A stretch of 31,362 bases of DNA, from assembly GCA_028292565.1 (NCBI GenBank), contig JAQGMD010000325.1, positions 1-31,362 of the forward strand, read 5' to 3'. Source of the DNA: Burkholderia sp. (lineage in GTDB: Bacteria; Pseudomonadota; Gammaproteobacteria; Burkholderiales; Burkholderiaceae). Made by a program: the position numbers and the translations under genes. The notes under the pieces are model-generated. The model was not told the DNA's origin and did no database searches. It worked only from the letters and a program-made list of their open reading frames with translations. Position 1 is the first letter of the stretch. Every line of letters starts with the position of its first letter. Shown here in pieces: positions 1 through 8,403 of the stretch.

Positions 1-249
1 CTCGCGTGCTAATTTTTCCGCTGCGGCTCGTTTGCGCTTGCGCAGCGGCGTTCCCATCAAGTATAAAATGACTGTGACGGGTAACACGCCATACAGGAGG
101 AACGTCATGAGGCCGGCGATGAAAGAATGTTCGGTGATGGACATCATGACGACGACGTACATCCACGCGATGGCGACGATATGCATAAGAATCTGAGCAG
201 CGAACAGCGGGAAAACCGTAACGATACGCCAAATGAGAGACGCCAGCAT
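1..249 (-). CDS. Small membrane protein, unknown function (3' end outside window)
   Basis: The minus strand reads open from an ATG at 249-247 to the left edge, giving at least 83 residues. The protein begins MLASLIWRIVTVF and has two strongly hydrophobic stretches, roughly residues 5-35 and 45-68. A very basic segment (RKRKR, near residue 72) follows, as expected for a cytoplasmic tail of an inner-membrane protein. This is the first in-frame ATG after a TGA further upstream. Its start codon shares two bases (248-249) with the start of the divergent phaC, so each gene's leader lies inside the other's coding sequence. No clear Shine-Dalgarno is visible. I do not recognise the family. The hydrophobic pattern and charge distribution argue for a real gene, but the end is not seen. 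Confidence 0.65.
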   Translation of the reverse strand, partial: MLASLIWRIVTVFPLFAAQILMHIVAIAWMYVVVMMSITEHSFIAGLMTFLLYGVLPVTVILYLMGTPLRKRKRAAAEKLARE

Positions 250-1981
250 GAATCTGTTCCCACCCCAACCCGACCCCTCCGCATGGATGCTTCAGTTCAT
301 CGATCCGGCCGCATGGCAGAAATGGGCTTCGTTATCCGCGCCACCGCAGATAAACAATGAAGCACTCAGGCCGATCTCGCCAACGATGAGCGAGATGGAC
401 GCCAAGGTCGATCCGGAGCGATTTGCGGACCTGCAGCAGGACTATGTGAAGGAGCTGTCCGCGCTGTGGGAAGACGCGCTGGCCGCGAAGCCCCGCGAAC
501 TTTCGGATCGGCGTTTCGCCGCACCCGAATGGCAATCGCATACGCTGTTTTCATTCAATGCGGCGGCGTACCTGCTCAATGCCCGGTTCCTGATGGAGAT
601 GGTGGAAGCGGTGGAGGCCACGCCGAGGACGAAGCAAAGGATCCGCTTCGCGGTTCAGCAGATCGTCGACGCGATGTCTCCCGCAAATTTCCTGGTCACC
701 AACCCGGAGGCGCAGCAAAAGCTGATGGAGACCAAAGGCGAGAGCCTGGTCAAAGGCATGGGTCACTTGCTGAACGACCTGCGCAAAGGCCAGATTTCGC
801 AAAGCGACGAAAAGGCGTTTGAGGTCGGAAAAAATGTCGCCAACACCGAAGGCGACGTCGTATTCGAAAATGCGTTCTTCCAGTTGTTGCAGTACAAACC
901 GCGGACCGAGACGGTGTATGAACGCCCGTTGCTGATCGTGCCTCCTTGCATCAATAAATACTACATCCTGGACCTGCAACCAAGCAATTCATTGGTGCGC
1001 TATGCGGTGGAACAGGGGAATACGGTATTCCTGGTGTCATGGCGCAATCCCGATGCGTCCATGTCGAATGTGACCTGGGACGACTATATCGAACAAGGCG
1101 TGTTCAAGGCGCTTGAAGTCAGCTGCGATGTCTCGGGTCAGGACCAGGTCAATGCGCTCGGATTCTGCGTTGGAGGCACGCTGCTTTCCTCTGCGCTGGC
1201 GGCGCTCTACGCGCGCGGGGAAAATCCCGTTGCAAGCCTTACGTTGCTCACCACGCTGCTCGACTATTCCGACCCCGGGGTTATTGAGGTATTCATCGAC
1301 GAAGCGCAGGTCGCGCTGCGCGAACGTGCCATCGGCAAGGGCGGCCTGATGCCAGGGCGCGATTTCACTTTCGCGTTCTCGAGCCTGCGTCCGAACGACC
1401 TCGTGTGGAATTATGTGAAGTCGAACTACCTCAAGGGCGAAGATCCGCCGCCGTTCGATTTGCTGTACTGGAACGCCGACGCGACCAACCTGCCGGGACC
1501 GATGTTTTGCTGGTATCTGCGAAACATGTATCTGGAAGACAAGATGAAGGTGAAAGGTGCGCTGACCGTCTGCGGAGAAAAACTCGACCTGTCAAAGATC
1601 GATACGCCGATTTTCATTTACGGCTCGCGCGAAGATCACATCGTCCCATGGACTGCCGCGTATGAATCCACGTTCCTGCTCAATCCGAAAAAGCGCAAGC
1701 GCAACCGGTTCGTGCTCGGGGCATCCGGGCATATCGCCGGTGTGATCAATCCGCCGGAAAAGAAAAAGCGGAGCTACTGGACCAACGATAAAGTCGCGCC
1801 CTCGGCCGAAGCCTGGATGAAGGACGCCAAGGAGCACCCTGGCAGCTGGTGGACCGAATGGTCGGATTTCTTGTCCGGGCACGCAGGAGAGCAGGTGAAA
1901 GCGCCGGCCAAACCCGGCAGCGTGAAATATAAACCGATCGAACCGGCCCCTGGTCGATATGTCATGGTCAAAGCCGAATAG
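248..1981 (+). CDS. phaC: Class I poly(3-hydroxybutyrate) synthase PhaC
   Basis: Polymerises (R)-3-hydroxyacyl-CoA into PHB on the surface of storage granules. From the ATG at 248 the protein has 577 residues, a usual class I length. The PhaC N-terminal domain is followed by an alpha/beta-hydrolase core. The lipase-like box GFCVGG carries the nucleophile Cys307, Asp463 lies in GSREDHIVPW, and His495 lies in ASGHIAGVINPP, completing the catalytic triad. The C-terminus has the typical EPAPGRYV tail. I chose ATG 248 over the in-frame ATG at 233 because GAGAG sits 7-12 bases before 248 and nothing suitable precedes 233. Relative to the Cupriavidus enzyme as I recall it, about four extra, mostly basic residues (KKRKR) sit between the catalytic Asp and His. 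phaR follows downstream with its own promoter. Confidence 0.96.
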   Translation: MNLFPPQPDPSAWMLQFIDPAAWQKWASLSAPPQINNEALRPISPTMSEMDAKVDPERFADLQQDYVKELSALWEDALAAKPRELSDRRFAAPEWQSHTLFSFNAAAYLLNARFLMEMVEAVEATPRTKQRIRFAVQQIVDAMSPANFLVTNPEAQQKLMETKGESLVKGMGHLLNDLRKGQISQSDEKAFEVGKNVANTEGDVVFENAFFQLLQYKPRTETVYERPLLIVPPCINKYYILDLQPSNSLVRYAVEQGNTVFLVSWRNPDASMSNVTWDDYIEQGVFKALEVSCDVSGQDQVNALGFCVGGTLLSSALAALYARGENPVASLTLLTTLLDYSDPGVIEVFIDEAQVALRERAIGKGGLMPGRDFTFAFSSLRPNDLVWNYVKSNYLKGEDPPPFDLLYWNADATNLPGPMFCWYLRNMYLEDKMKVKGALTVCGEKLDLSKIDTPIFIYGSREDHIVPWTAAYESTFLLNPKKRKRNRFVLGASGHIAGVINPPEKKKRSYWTNDKVAPSAEAWMKDAKEHPGSWWTEWSDFLSGHAGEQVKAPAKPGSVKYKPIEPAPGRYVMVKAE

Positions 1982-2122
1982 CAGTCGTTACCGTTCGCAT
2001 TTGCAAAGATTCCCGTCCAATGGTTAAATTGCCGGGGAAATTGACTGTCGGTAACACGCCGTGCATTGCAATAAAACCCGAAAGAGGGACAGAAACCGTC
2101 GTAAATCTTTGTTTTTTCGCAC

Positions 2123-2158
2123 TATAATTAAATACGCCAAGCGAACGCCTGTTCGCTT
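2123..2158 (+). promoter_or_regulatory. Putative phaR promoter (-10) and adjacent dyad
   Basis: A perfect TATAAT lies at 2123-2128 in an AT-rich stretch, with no good -35 (the best placed hexamer is about CGTAAA at 2100). Just downstream, AAGCGAAC (2139-2146) and GTTCGCTT (2151-2158) form a perfect 8-bp inverted repeat with a 4-base spacer. The dyad overlaps the predicted start of transcription about 50-70 bases before phaR. PhaR repressors are known to autoregulate, so an operator is plausible. A leader hairpin is the alternative. Confidence 0.5.
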
Positions 2159-2208
2159 TTCTACAGAAATGGATGAGACGCGTTGCGACGCAATATATGG
2201 AATTTTCG

Positions 2209-2769
2209 ATGAATAGTGCAAAAAAGATCTCCGAGCGCTTGATCAAGAAGTATCCGAATCGCCGTCTTTACGACACGCAGACGAGTTCTTACATTACCCT
2301 CTCCGACGTCAAGCAACTGGTGCTCGAAAACGAAGAGTTCACTGTCATCGACGCCAAATCGGAAGAGGATCTGACCCGCGCTATCTTGCTGCAGATCATC
2401 CTGGAAGAGGAGGCGAACGGCACGCCGATGTTTTCGAGCGGCGCGCTGTCGCAGATCATCCGTTACTACGGCCATGCGATGCAGGGCATGATGGGCTCGT
2501 ATATCGAAAAGAATATCCAGGCCTTCATCGATATCCAGAACAGCCTGGCCGAGAGCTCGAAGGGTTTTTACGAAGGTAAGCCGTTCAGCCCGGAAATGTG
2601 GACCCAGTTCATGAACGTCCAGGGCCCGATGATGCAGGGGATGATGAGCAACTACATCGAGCAGAGCAAGAGCCTGTTCATGCAAATGCAGGAGCAGATG
2701 CAGAGTCAGACGAAGAACATGTTCGTCACTTTCCCGTTCACCGGGACCGAAAAGCCCACGAAAAAGTAA
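2209..2769 (+). CDS. phaR: PHB-responsive transcriptional repressor PhaR
   Basis: Repressor that senses free PHB and controls phasin (phaP) and its own gene. From ATG 2209 the protein has 186 residues, normal for the family. The N-terminal PHB/PHA accumulation regulator domain is visible at once: [11 protein letters not shown] near residue 10 and SYITLSDVK after it. The PHB_acc repeats follow, including [12 protein letters not shown] and a methionine-rich [16 protein letters not shown] segment. A second, similar segment ([15 protein letters not shown]) follows it. A TGGAA seven bases before 2209 and the family's usual N-terminus favour this start over the in-frame ATG at 2173. It sits 227 bases after phaC with its own -10 and a dyad, so it can be expressed independently of the synthase. 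Confidence 0.93.
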   Translation: MNSAKKISERLIKKYPNRRLYDTQTSSYITLSDVKQLVLENEEFTVIDAKSEEDLTRAILLQIILEEEANGTPMFSSGALSQIIRYYGHAMQGMMGSYIEKNIQAFIDIQNSLAESSKGFYEGKPFSPEMWTQFMNVQGPMMQGMMSNYIEQSKSLFMQMQEQMQSQTKNMFVTFPFTGTEKPTKK

Positions 2770-2835
2770 ACTTGCCGGAAAACTAACGACGGTTGTTTCC
2801 ATCGCCGGACGTTCACGGAAGATACAGCCTCCGAA

Positions 2836-2868
2836 GGGGTACAATGGCGGATTCGTCTTTTGTACCCC
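2836..2868 (+). promoter_or_regulatory. Inverted repeat over a putative -10 in the rimO leader
   Basis: GGGGTACAA (2836-2844) and TTGTACCCC (2860-2868) are perfect 9-base complements separated by 15 bases. The left arm contains most of a -10-like TACAAT (2840-2845), and the right arm ends ten bases before the rimO start codon. It could be an operator or a leader hairpin shielding the translation start. The -35 region is poor. No Shine-Dalgarno is visible before rimO. Confidence 0.45.
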
Positions 2869-2878
2869 CTATCACGTC

Positions 2879-4240
2879 ATGTCCAACGATTTTCAAGCAG
2901 CTCCCAAGGTCGGTTTCGTTTCACTCGGTTGCCCCAAGGCGCTGGTCGATTCCGAGCAAATCCTCACCCAGTTGCGCGCGGAAGGTTACGAGACCGCCAA
3001 GTCGTATGACGGCGCCGACCTGGTGATCGTCAATACCTGCGGTTTCATCGATGCCGCCGTCCAGGAGTCGCTCGACGCGATCGGCGAGGCGCTCGCCGAA
3101 AACGGCAAGGTAATCGTCACCGGATGCCTCGGCGCCAAGAAGGACGCGGCCGGCAACGACATGATCCAGAGCGTGCACCCCAAGGTGCTGGCAGTGACCG
3201 GCCCGCACGCGGTCGGCGAAGTCATGTTCGCGGTCCACAAGTACCTGCCGAAACCGCATGAGCCCTTCATCGACCTCGTTCCGGCGCAGGGCATCAAGCT
3301 GACGCCGAAACATTACGCGTACCTCAAAATTTCCGAGGGCTGCAATCACCGCTGCAGCTTCTGCATCATCCCGTCGATGCGTGGCGACCTGGTCTCGCGT
3401 CCGATTGCCGACGTGATGCGCGAAGCGGAAAACCTTTTCAAGGCAGGGGTGAAGGAATTGCTGGTCATTTCACAGGACACCAGCGCTTACGGCGTCGATG
3501 TGAAGTTCCGCATGGGCTTCTGGAACGGCAAACCGGTCAGGACCCACATGACGCAGCTGGTGACCGCGCTGGGTGAACTGGCGCAACAGTATGGCGCCTG
3601 GGTCCGCCTGCATTATGTTTATCCGTATCCGCACGTTGACGACGTGATTCCGCTGATGGCCGAGGGCAGGGTGGTTCCTTACCTCGACGTGCCGTTGCAG
3701 CATGCGCACCCGGATGTACTGAAGCGCATGAAGCGTCCGGCCAACGGCGAGAAGAACATCGAGCGCATCCAGGCCTGGCGCAAAATGTGCCCGGACATCA
3801 CGATCCGCTCGACCTTCATCGCCGGATTCCCGGGCGAGACCGAAGCAGAATTCCAGTACCTGCTCGACTTCCTGAAAGAAGCGGAAATCGACCGCCTCGG
3901 CTGCTTTGCCTATTCGCCGGTGGAAGGCGCGACTGCCAATGCGCTGGATAACCCGGTGCCGGACGAAGTGCGCGAAGAGCGCCGCGGCCGCGTGATGGAA
4001 CTGCAGGAAGGCATTTCGAAGAAGCGCCTGCAAGCGAAGGTCGGCAAAACCTTGCGCGTGCTGATTGACCAGGTCGACACTAGTGGTGGCGTCGGCCGCT
4101 CGGTTGCCGATGCGCCGGAAATCGACGGCGTGGTCTATGTCAAACCGCCGTACGAGCCGCACCGCAAACTCCGTGTCGGCGAATTCGTAGACGTCACCGT
4201 GACGGCGGCGGATGCGCACGACCTGTGGGCGGAAGCGTAA
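2879..4240 (+). CDS. rimO: Ribosomal protein S12 methylthiotransferase RimO
   Basis: Radical-SAM enzyme that adds a methylthio group to the conserved aspartate of ribosomal protein S12. The protein has 453 residues. The N-terminal methylthiotransferase domain has the three cluster cysteines Cys18 (SLGCPK), Cys54 (NTCGF) and Cys83 (TGCLGA). The radical-SAM motif CxxxCxxC follows at Cys155, Cys159 and Cys162 (GCNHRCSFC), and a C-terminal TRAM domain covers roughly the last 70 residues. The SLGCPK and CIIPSMRG signatures separate RimO from the tRNA enzyme MiaB. The ATG at 2879 has no visible Shine-Dalgarno and lies just behind a 9-base inverted repeat. The stop codon directly abuts the next start codon. 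Confidence 0.96.
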   Translation: MSNDFQAAPKVGFVSLGCPKALVDSEQILTQLRAEGYETAKSYDGADLVIVNTCGFIDAAVQESLDAIGEALAENGKVIVTGCLGAKKDAAGNDMIQSVHPKVLAVTGPHAVGEVMFAVHKYLPKPHEPFIDLVPAQGIKLTPKHYAYLKISEGCNHRCSFCIIPSMRGDLVSRPIADVMREAENLFKAGVKELLVISQDTSAYGVDVKFRMGFWNGKPVRTHMTQLVTALGELAQQYGAWVRLHYVYPYPHVDDVIPLMAEGRVVPYLDVPLQHAHPDVLKRMKRPANGEKNIERIQAWRKMCPDITIRSTFIAGFPGETEAEFQYLLDFLKEAEIDRLGCFAYSPVEGATANALDNPVPDEVREERRGRVMELQEGISKKRLQAKVGKTLRVLIDQVDTSGGVGRSVADAPEIDGVVYVKPPYEPHRKLRVGEFVDVTVTAADAHDLWAEA

Positions 4241-4678
4241 ATGCGGAAGGCGACGTGGATGCTTGCGGTCGTTTGCCTGTGCGGCGGCGCCGCCCACGCG
4301 CAGACGACGCCCGCCGCGGCACCTGCCGCTACTGTCGTCGCCAAACCGGTGGTTTTGCGCGGCACGCTCGGCACTGACCAGGTCCAGGTCACCCTGCGCC
4401 GCAGGGCCGATGGCGAAGACGGCTACGAAGGCGACTACTTCATTTTTGGCAGCTCGCAAAAAGTCCTGCTTGCGGGCGATGTCGATGCCGAGGATTTCAT
4501 TTTCGAAGAATCGGAAAACGGCACTGACATATCCGGGCAGTGGGAAGGCAAGCGGACTGGCGACACGATGAGCGGCACATGGCAATCGCCTGGCGGTACG
4601 GTCAAAAAGTCTTTCAATATCCAGGTGCTGCGTACTGATGGCACGGCGAAGCAAAAGACACCAAACTCGGCCAGGTAG
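4241..4678 (+). CDS. Small exported protein of unknown function, coupled to rimO
   Basis: The protein has 145 residues. A signal peptide is clear: MRK, a hydrophobic core (WMLAVVCLCGGAA), and a likely cleavage after AHA, leaving QTTPAAAPAA at the mature N-terminus. The mature part is Ala/Pro-rich for about 20 residues and then looks like a small beta-rich domain with alternating acidic and Gly/Ser/Thr residues (EGDYFIFGSSQKVLL, ISGQWEGKRTGDTMSGTW). No lipobox or catalytic motif is seen. The ATG starts immediately after the rimO stop with zero spacing, and GGAAG inside the end of rimO serves as its ribosome-binding site, so translation is probably coupled. I do not recognise a family. It is probably periplasmic. 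Confidence 0.8.
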   Translation: MRKATWMLAVVCLCGGAAHAQTTPAAAPAATVVAKPVVLRGTLGTDQVQVTLRRRADGEDGYEGDYFIFGSSQKVLLAGDVDAEDFIFEESENGTDISGQWEGKRTGDTMSGTWQSPGGTVKKSFNIQVLRTDGTAKQKTPNSAR

Positions 4679-4716
4679 CCGCCGTCCTGCAATTAAAATC
4701 ATCCGCGAGACGCTGC

Positions 4717-5901
4717 GTGACAAAACCGAAATCATTCCAGACTTCGCTTATTCATAGCGACTATAAAGCGCCTGTAGGCTTCGGCGCACTTCCGCCCGCG
4801 ATTCATCATGCATCGACGGTGCTGTTCAAAGACGTCGCGGCAATGCGTTCGCGCGATTGGAAGAACAAGAACGCCTACACGTATGGCCTGCACGGCACGC
4901 CCACCACCTTCACACTAGAAGCCCGTCTGGCCGAGATCGAAGGCGGTGCGCATTGTCTGTTGGCGCCGAGCGGGCTGGCAGCGATTGCCATGGTGGACCT
5001 GGCGCTGCTGAAAAGCGGCGACGATGTGCTGATTCCAGACAACGTGTACAACCCGAACCGGGAATTGGGGCGCTGGCTGTCGGCGGATTTCGGGATAACG
5101 GCGCGCTATTACGATCCGCTGATCGGGGCCGGTATTGCGGAGATGATCCAGCCGAACACCCGGCTGATCTGGACAGAGGCACCCGGTTCGGTGACGATGG
5201 AAATACCCGATATTCCCGCGATATGCGCCGTCGCGAAAGCGAAAAGGGCTGCGGGGCAAACCATCCACGTCGCCATCGACAACACCTGGTCGGGGGGGAT
5301 TGCATTCAAAGCCTTCGAGCATGGCGTCGATATCGTGATGCAGGCATTGACCAAGTACCAGTCGGGCGGCTCGGACGTGTTGATGGGTGCGGTGATCACG
5401 CAAGACAAGGAACTGATCCATCGTATTGAGTTGGCGCACATGCGACTCGGGTACGGTGTCAGCGCGGATGACAGTTACCTGGTGATGCGCGGTTTGCTCA
5501 CCATGAAGTTGCGCTTCGATGCGCATGATGCGGGCGCACGCAAGGTGGCCGAATGGTTGAAGGCGCGGCCTGAAATTTCGAAAGTGCTGCATCCGGCGTT
5601 TCCCGATTGTCCGGGGCACGAAACGTGGAAACGCGATTTCACTGGTGCTGGCGGTTTGTTCTCGGTCACCTTCGATTCGCGTTATACAGAGGAGCAGACT
5701 GACCGTTTCGTCGATAGCCTGAAGCTGTTCAAGATTGGTTTCAGCTGGGGCGGGGCTTATAGCTTGTGTTTGCCTTATCGGATACAGGCCATGCGTAAGA
5801 ACTGGACGGATCAGGGGCAGCTGGTGCGTTTCAACATTGGATTGGAAGACCCGCTCGACTTGATTGCGGATATTGAGCAGGCGTTTGGGGCCCTTGGGTA
5901 G
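4717..5901 (+). CDS. metC: Cystathionine beta-lyase MetC
   Basis: PLP-dependent enzyme of the Cys/Met-metabolism family that cleaves cystathionine to homocysteine, pyruvate and ammonia in methionine synthesis. The protein has 394 residues. Visible family features are YTYGLHGTPTT, the PLP-phosphate region APSGLAAIA near residue 83, the aspartate in AIDNTW (Asp188), and the PLP lysine Lys213 in ALTKYQSGGSDVLMG. The C-terminal GFSWGGAYSL motif, with its substrate-binding serine, is typical of MetC. The start is GTG at 4717 because the first in-frame ATG is only at codon 43, inside conserved sequence. Its ribosome-binding site is weak (CGAGA). It begins 38 bases after the small exported protein, so it may belong to the rimO transcript. 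It converges on katE. Confidence 0.92.
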   Translation: MTKPKSFQTSLIHSDYKAPVGFGALPPAIHHASTVLFKDVAAMRSRDWKNKNAYTYGLHGTPTTFTLEARLAEIEGGAHCLLAPSGLAAIAMVDLALLKSGDDVLIPDNVYNPNRELGRWLSADFGITARYYDPLIGAGIAEMIQPNTRLIWTEAPGSVTMEIPDIPAICAVAKAKRAAGQTIHVAIDNTWSGGIAFKAFEHGVDIVMQALTKYQSGGSDVLMGAVITQDKELIHRIELAHMRLGYGVSADDSYLVMRGLLTMKLRFDAHDAGARKVAEWLKARPEISKVLHPAFPDCPGHETWKRDFTGAGGLFSVTFDSRYTEEQTDRFVDSLKLFKIGFSWGGAYSLCLPYRIQAMRKNWTDQGQLVRFNIGLEDPLDLIADIEQAFGALG

Positions 5902-5929
5902 CAGCCACGAAAGCCGCTAGCGTGTGCCC

Positions 5930-5955
5930 CCCCTCTCCCGCAAGCGGGAAAGGGG
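5930..5955. repeat. REP-like palindrome between metC and katE
   Basis: CCCCTCTCCCGC (5930-5941) and GCGGGAAAGGGG (5944-5955) form a 12-base stem with one mismatch and a two-base loop. The same sequence, perfect, is at 29397-29422, and a shorter relative is at 14528-14550. It lies between two convergent genes, where such palindromes often act as bidirectional terminators. Confidence 0.75.
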
Positions 5956-5971
5956 AGTCCTGCGCGGTGCC

Positions 5972-8086
5972 TTACGCCAAGATCCGAACCGAAGCCTCCC
6001 GATCCCATTGCCGCGTCTTCGCAGCGGCAATAAAGCCTTTCACATCCTTGCTGTCCACCACCCCCTTGTCCCGCTGGATGCTCGCCTTGTCGAGGAGAGC
6101 CTGTGCTCCCTTGTCGAAAGCGATAGCTTTCAAATGGCCGAAAGCGTCGCGGACGAAGTCGACGGCGGCGGATTCCGTGCACAGCATCTTTGCTCCTGCC
6201 TCCGAAAGAATGACAGCGACCGCGTCAAACATGACCGAAGGCGTGCCGGCCAGTTGCCCATCGGCCTTGAGCATCGATCCATCGGCGAGCTTCGCCCCAC
6301 CCACCTTGGGCGCCACGATCTTGACCTTGGCGCCGGCAGCCATTGCGGCGTTTTGAAGCTCCTTGATGACTGCGCCGTCTGAACCGTCCGCGATCAGGAT
6401 GCCGATCGCCCGGCCTTCGAGCGTGTCCTTCATCTTGCCGATGATCTGCAGTGCCGGCGACAGATCGAGGTCCTGCACCGGTTTCGCGGGCGGCGTGGCG
6501 CTCGGCATCGTCTCCAGCGCGAGACCGGCGGCGACCCGTTTGGCGAGGTCTTCATCGATATTGCGCAAATGAGCAACCATCGCCTGGCGGATGTGTACGT
6601 GATCGACCTTCGAAAGTTCGAAGACCAACGCCGAAGCGATATGCGCCTGTTCAGGTTTGGTCTGGCTGCGGAAGAATTGACGCGCCTGGCTGTAATGGTC
6701 GGCAAAGCTCTCCGGACGTATGCGGCCCTTCTCGCCGTTTTCTACAGCGTGCGCATGGCGGAAGCCAAGGTCAGGCGTTTCGCGGGGTGAATCGGTAGAA
6801 AGTGAGTTGGGTTCGTAGTTGACGCGTCCTTTGGGGATGGTCATCTGCATCTTGCCATCGCGCTGGAGGTTGGCAACGGGGCACTTCGGCGCATTGATCG
6901 GGATCTGGTGGAAGTTCGGCGATCCGAGGCGCAGCAGCTGCGTATCGAGATACGAAAACAGCCGGCCTTGCAGCAGCGGGTCGTTGGAGAAATCGATGCC
7001 GGGCACGATGTTCGCCGGGCAGTAGGCAACCTGTTCGGTCTCGGCGAAGAAATTGTCCGGCCAACGGTCAAGAACCATCCGGCCGACGACTTCCAAAGGC
7101 ACCAGTTCTTCCGGGATCAGTTTGGTCGGGTCGAGGTGATCGAATGGGAACGTGTCGGCCTGCTCCTGCGTAAATAACTGCACCGCGAATTCCCATTCCG
7201 GGAAATCGCCTTTCTCGATCGCTTCGAACAAGTCGCGGCGCGTAAAGTCCGGATCGGCGCCGGCGATCTTTACCGCTTCATCCCAGATGGTCGACTGCAG
7301 CCCCAGTTTCGGCCGCCAGTGGAATTTCACGAAGGTCGATTCGCCAGCCTCATTGATCAGCCGGAAGCTGTGCACGCCGAAGGCTTCTATCATCCGCAAC
7401 GAGCGCGGGATGGTGCGGTCGGACATGATCCACATCACCATGTGCATGGATTCCGGCGTGAGCGAAATGAAATCCCAGAACGTGTCGTGCGCGGACGCGC
7501 TTTGCGGAAAACCGCGGTCGGGTTCCATCTTGACCGAATGGACGACGTCCGGGAATTTGATCGCGTCCTGGATGAAGAACACCGGGATGTTATTGCCGAC
7601 CAGGTCCCAGTTGCCTTCCTTGGTGTAAAACTTGACGGCGAAGCCGCGCACGTCGCGCGGGGTGTCGACAGAGCCGGCACCGCCCGCAACTGTCGAGATG
7701 CGGGTAAACACGGGCGTCTTTTCGCCGACTTCGGTGAGCATCTTCGCGGTCGTGTATTGCGACAGCGATTTGGTGAGCTCGAAGTAGCCGTGCGCAGCGG
7801 AACCGCGTGCGTGGACTATGCGCTCAGGAATGCGCTCGTGATCGAAATGCGTGATTTTTTCGCGGAGGATGAAATCCTCGAGCAGCGTCGGGCCGCGCGG
7901 ATTCGCCTTGAGCGAGTTCTGGTTGTCGGGAATCGGGATTCCCTGGTTGGTCGTCATCGGCGGGTGCGTGCCGCCGGCGATCTGATGCAGCTCGCCGCCT
8001 GCGCCTCGATGGGCGTCTCCGTTCGGATTCGCCGTATTCTTTGCCTCCTTCTGATTTCCGGAATTGTTGCCTTTTGCCTTGCTCAT
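5972..8086 (-). CDS. katE: Large-subunit monofunctional catalase (HPII/KatE type)
   Basis: Haem catalase that disproportionates hydrogen peroxide in the cytoplasm. The protein has 704 residues, the large-subunit (clade 2) size. After a polar N-terminal extension of about 55 residues, the core carries catalytic His92 ([13 protein letters not shown]), Asn165 (VGNNIPVFF) and the haem-ligand Tyr379 (RLFSYLDTQ). The His-Tyr spacing of 287 residues equals that of E. coli HPII. A C-terminal flavodoxin/DJ-1-like domain covers about residues 555-704 ([15 protein letters not shown] onwards). Start ATG 8086 has a strong AGGAG six to seven bases upstream. The 5' leader contains a perfect 8-base palindromic repeat (8111-8128). 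It is transcribed alone, convergent with metC. Confidence 0.96.
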   Translation of the reverse strand: MSKAKGNNSGNQKEAKNTANPNGDAHRGAGGELHQIAGGTHPPMTTNQGIPIPDNQNSLKANPRGPTLLEDFILREKITHFDHERIPERIVHARGSAAHGYFELTKSLSQYTTAKMLTEVGEKTPVFTRISTVAGGAGSVDTPRDVRGFAVKFYTKEGNWDLVGNNIPVFFIQDAIKFPDVVHSVKMEPDRGFPQSASAHDTFWDFISLTPESMHMVMWIMSDRTIPRSLRMIEAFGVHSFRLINEAGESTFVKFHWRPKLGLQSTIWDEAVKIAGADPDFTRRDLFEAIEKGDFPEWEFAVQLFTQEQADTFPFDHLDPTKLIPEELVPLEVVGRMVLDRWPDNFFAETEQVAYCPANIVPGIDFSNDPLLQGRLFSYLDTQLLRLGSPNFHQIPINAPKCPVANLQRDGKMQMTIPKGRVNYEPNSLSTDSPRETPDLGFRHAHAVENGEKGRIRPESFADHYSQARQFFRSQTKPEQAHIASALVFELSKVDHVHIRQAMVAHLRNIDEDLAKRVAAGLALETMPSATPPAKPVQDLDLSPALQIIGKMKDTLEGRAIGILIADGSDGAVIKELQNAAMAAGAKVKIVAPKVGGAKLADGSMLKADGQLAGTPSVMFDAVAVILSEAGAKMLCTESAAVDFVRDAFGHLKAIAFDKGAQALLDKASIQRDKGVVDSKDVKGFIAAAKTRQWDREASVRILA

Positions 8087-8403
8087 AAGTGACTCCTATA
8101 GGGTTGTCTTGACGGCCGGTCGGCCGTCCTATGCTGGTTGTCTCGTGCGCTCCACAACGGGAGTCGACAGGCGGGCGAGAAGTATTTAGCGATCTTGTAT
8201 CGACTTTCGATTGTCAATATCTATTACGTCATGTGTTAGGGTCGGAATGACAACAAAAGTTCCGATACGGGTCAGAGTGCGGAGCAGAGCAAACAAGAAG
8301 CGCGGGGCGGCGATGCGGGTGGGACGCGAAATGGGCAGGTGGATTTCAAATAAGGCCGGGGGCGGCTGCGGCTTCCGGATGAGCCGGATAGCCGCGGAGG
8401 ATC
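8087..8403 (-). promoter_or_regulatory. 317-base gap: katE upstream region with a perfect dyad
   Basis: I see no gene here. GACGGCCG (8111-8118) and CGGCCGTC (8121-8128) form a perfect 8-base inverted repeat, 25 bases before the katE start. It could be an operator or a leader hairpin. Further upstream a minus-strand TTGACA (8217-8212) could be a -35, but no -10 lies at the right distance. The rest of the gap is G+C-rich and includes the hairpin listed at 8366-8397. Confidence 0.4.
8366..8397 (-). terminator. Strong hairpin after the DUF4870-like gene
   Basis: The left arm starts at 8366 (CTGCGGCTTCCGG) and the right arm ends at 8397 (CCGGA-T-AGCCGCGG). They pair over about 13 bases with one bulged T and one G-T pair around a 5-base loop. 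It starts seven bases beyond the stop codon of the minus-strand gene at 8404. There is no T-tract after it, so a simple intrinsic terminator is uncertain. It may be a transcript-stabilising 3' hairpin. Confidence 0.4.

Noticed and set aside
3470..4735. Minus-strand open frame of 421 codons
   Set aside because: Antisense shadow of rimO and the following gene in G+C-rich DNA. The product is Arg/His-rich and low-complexity, with no family features.
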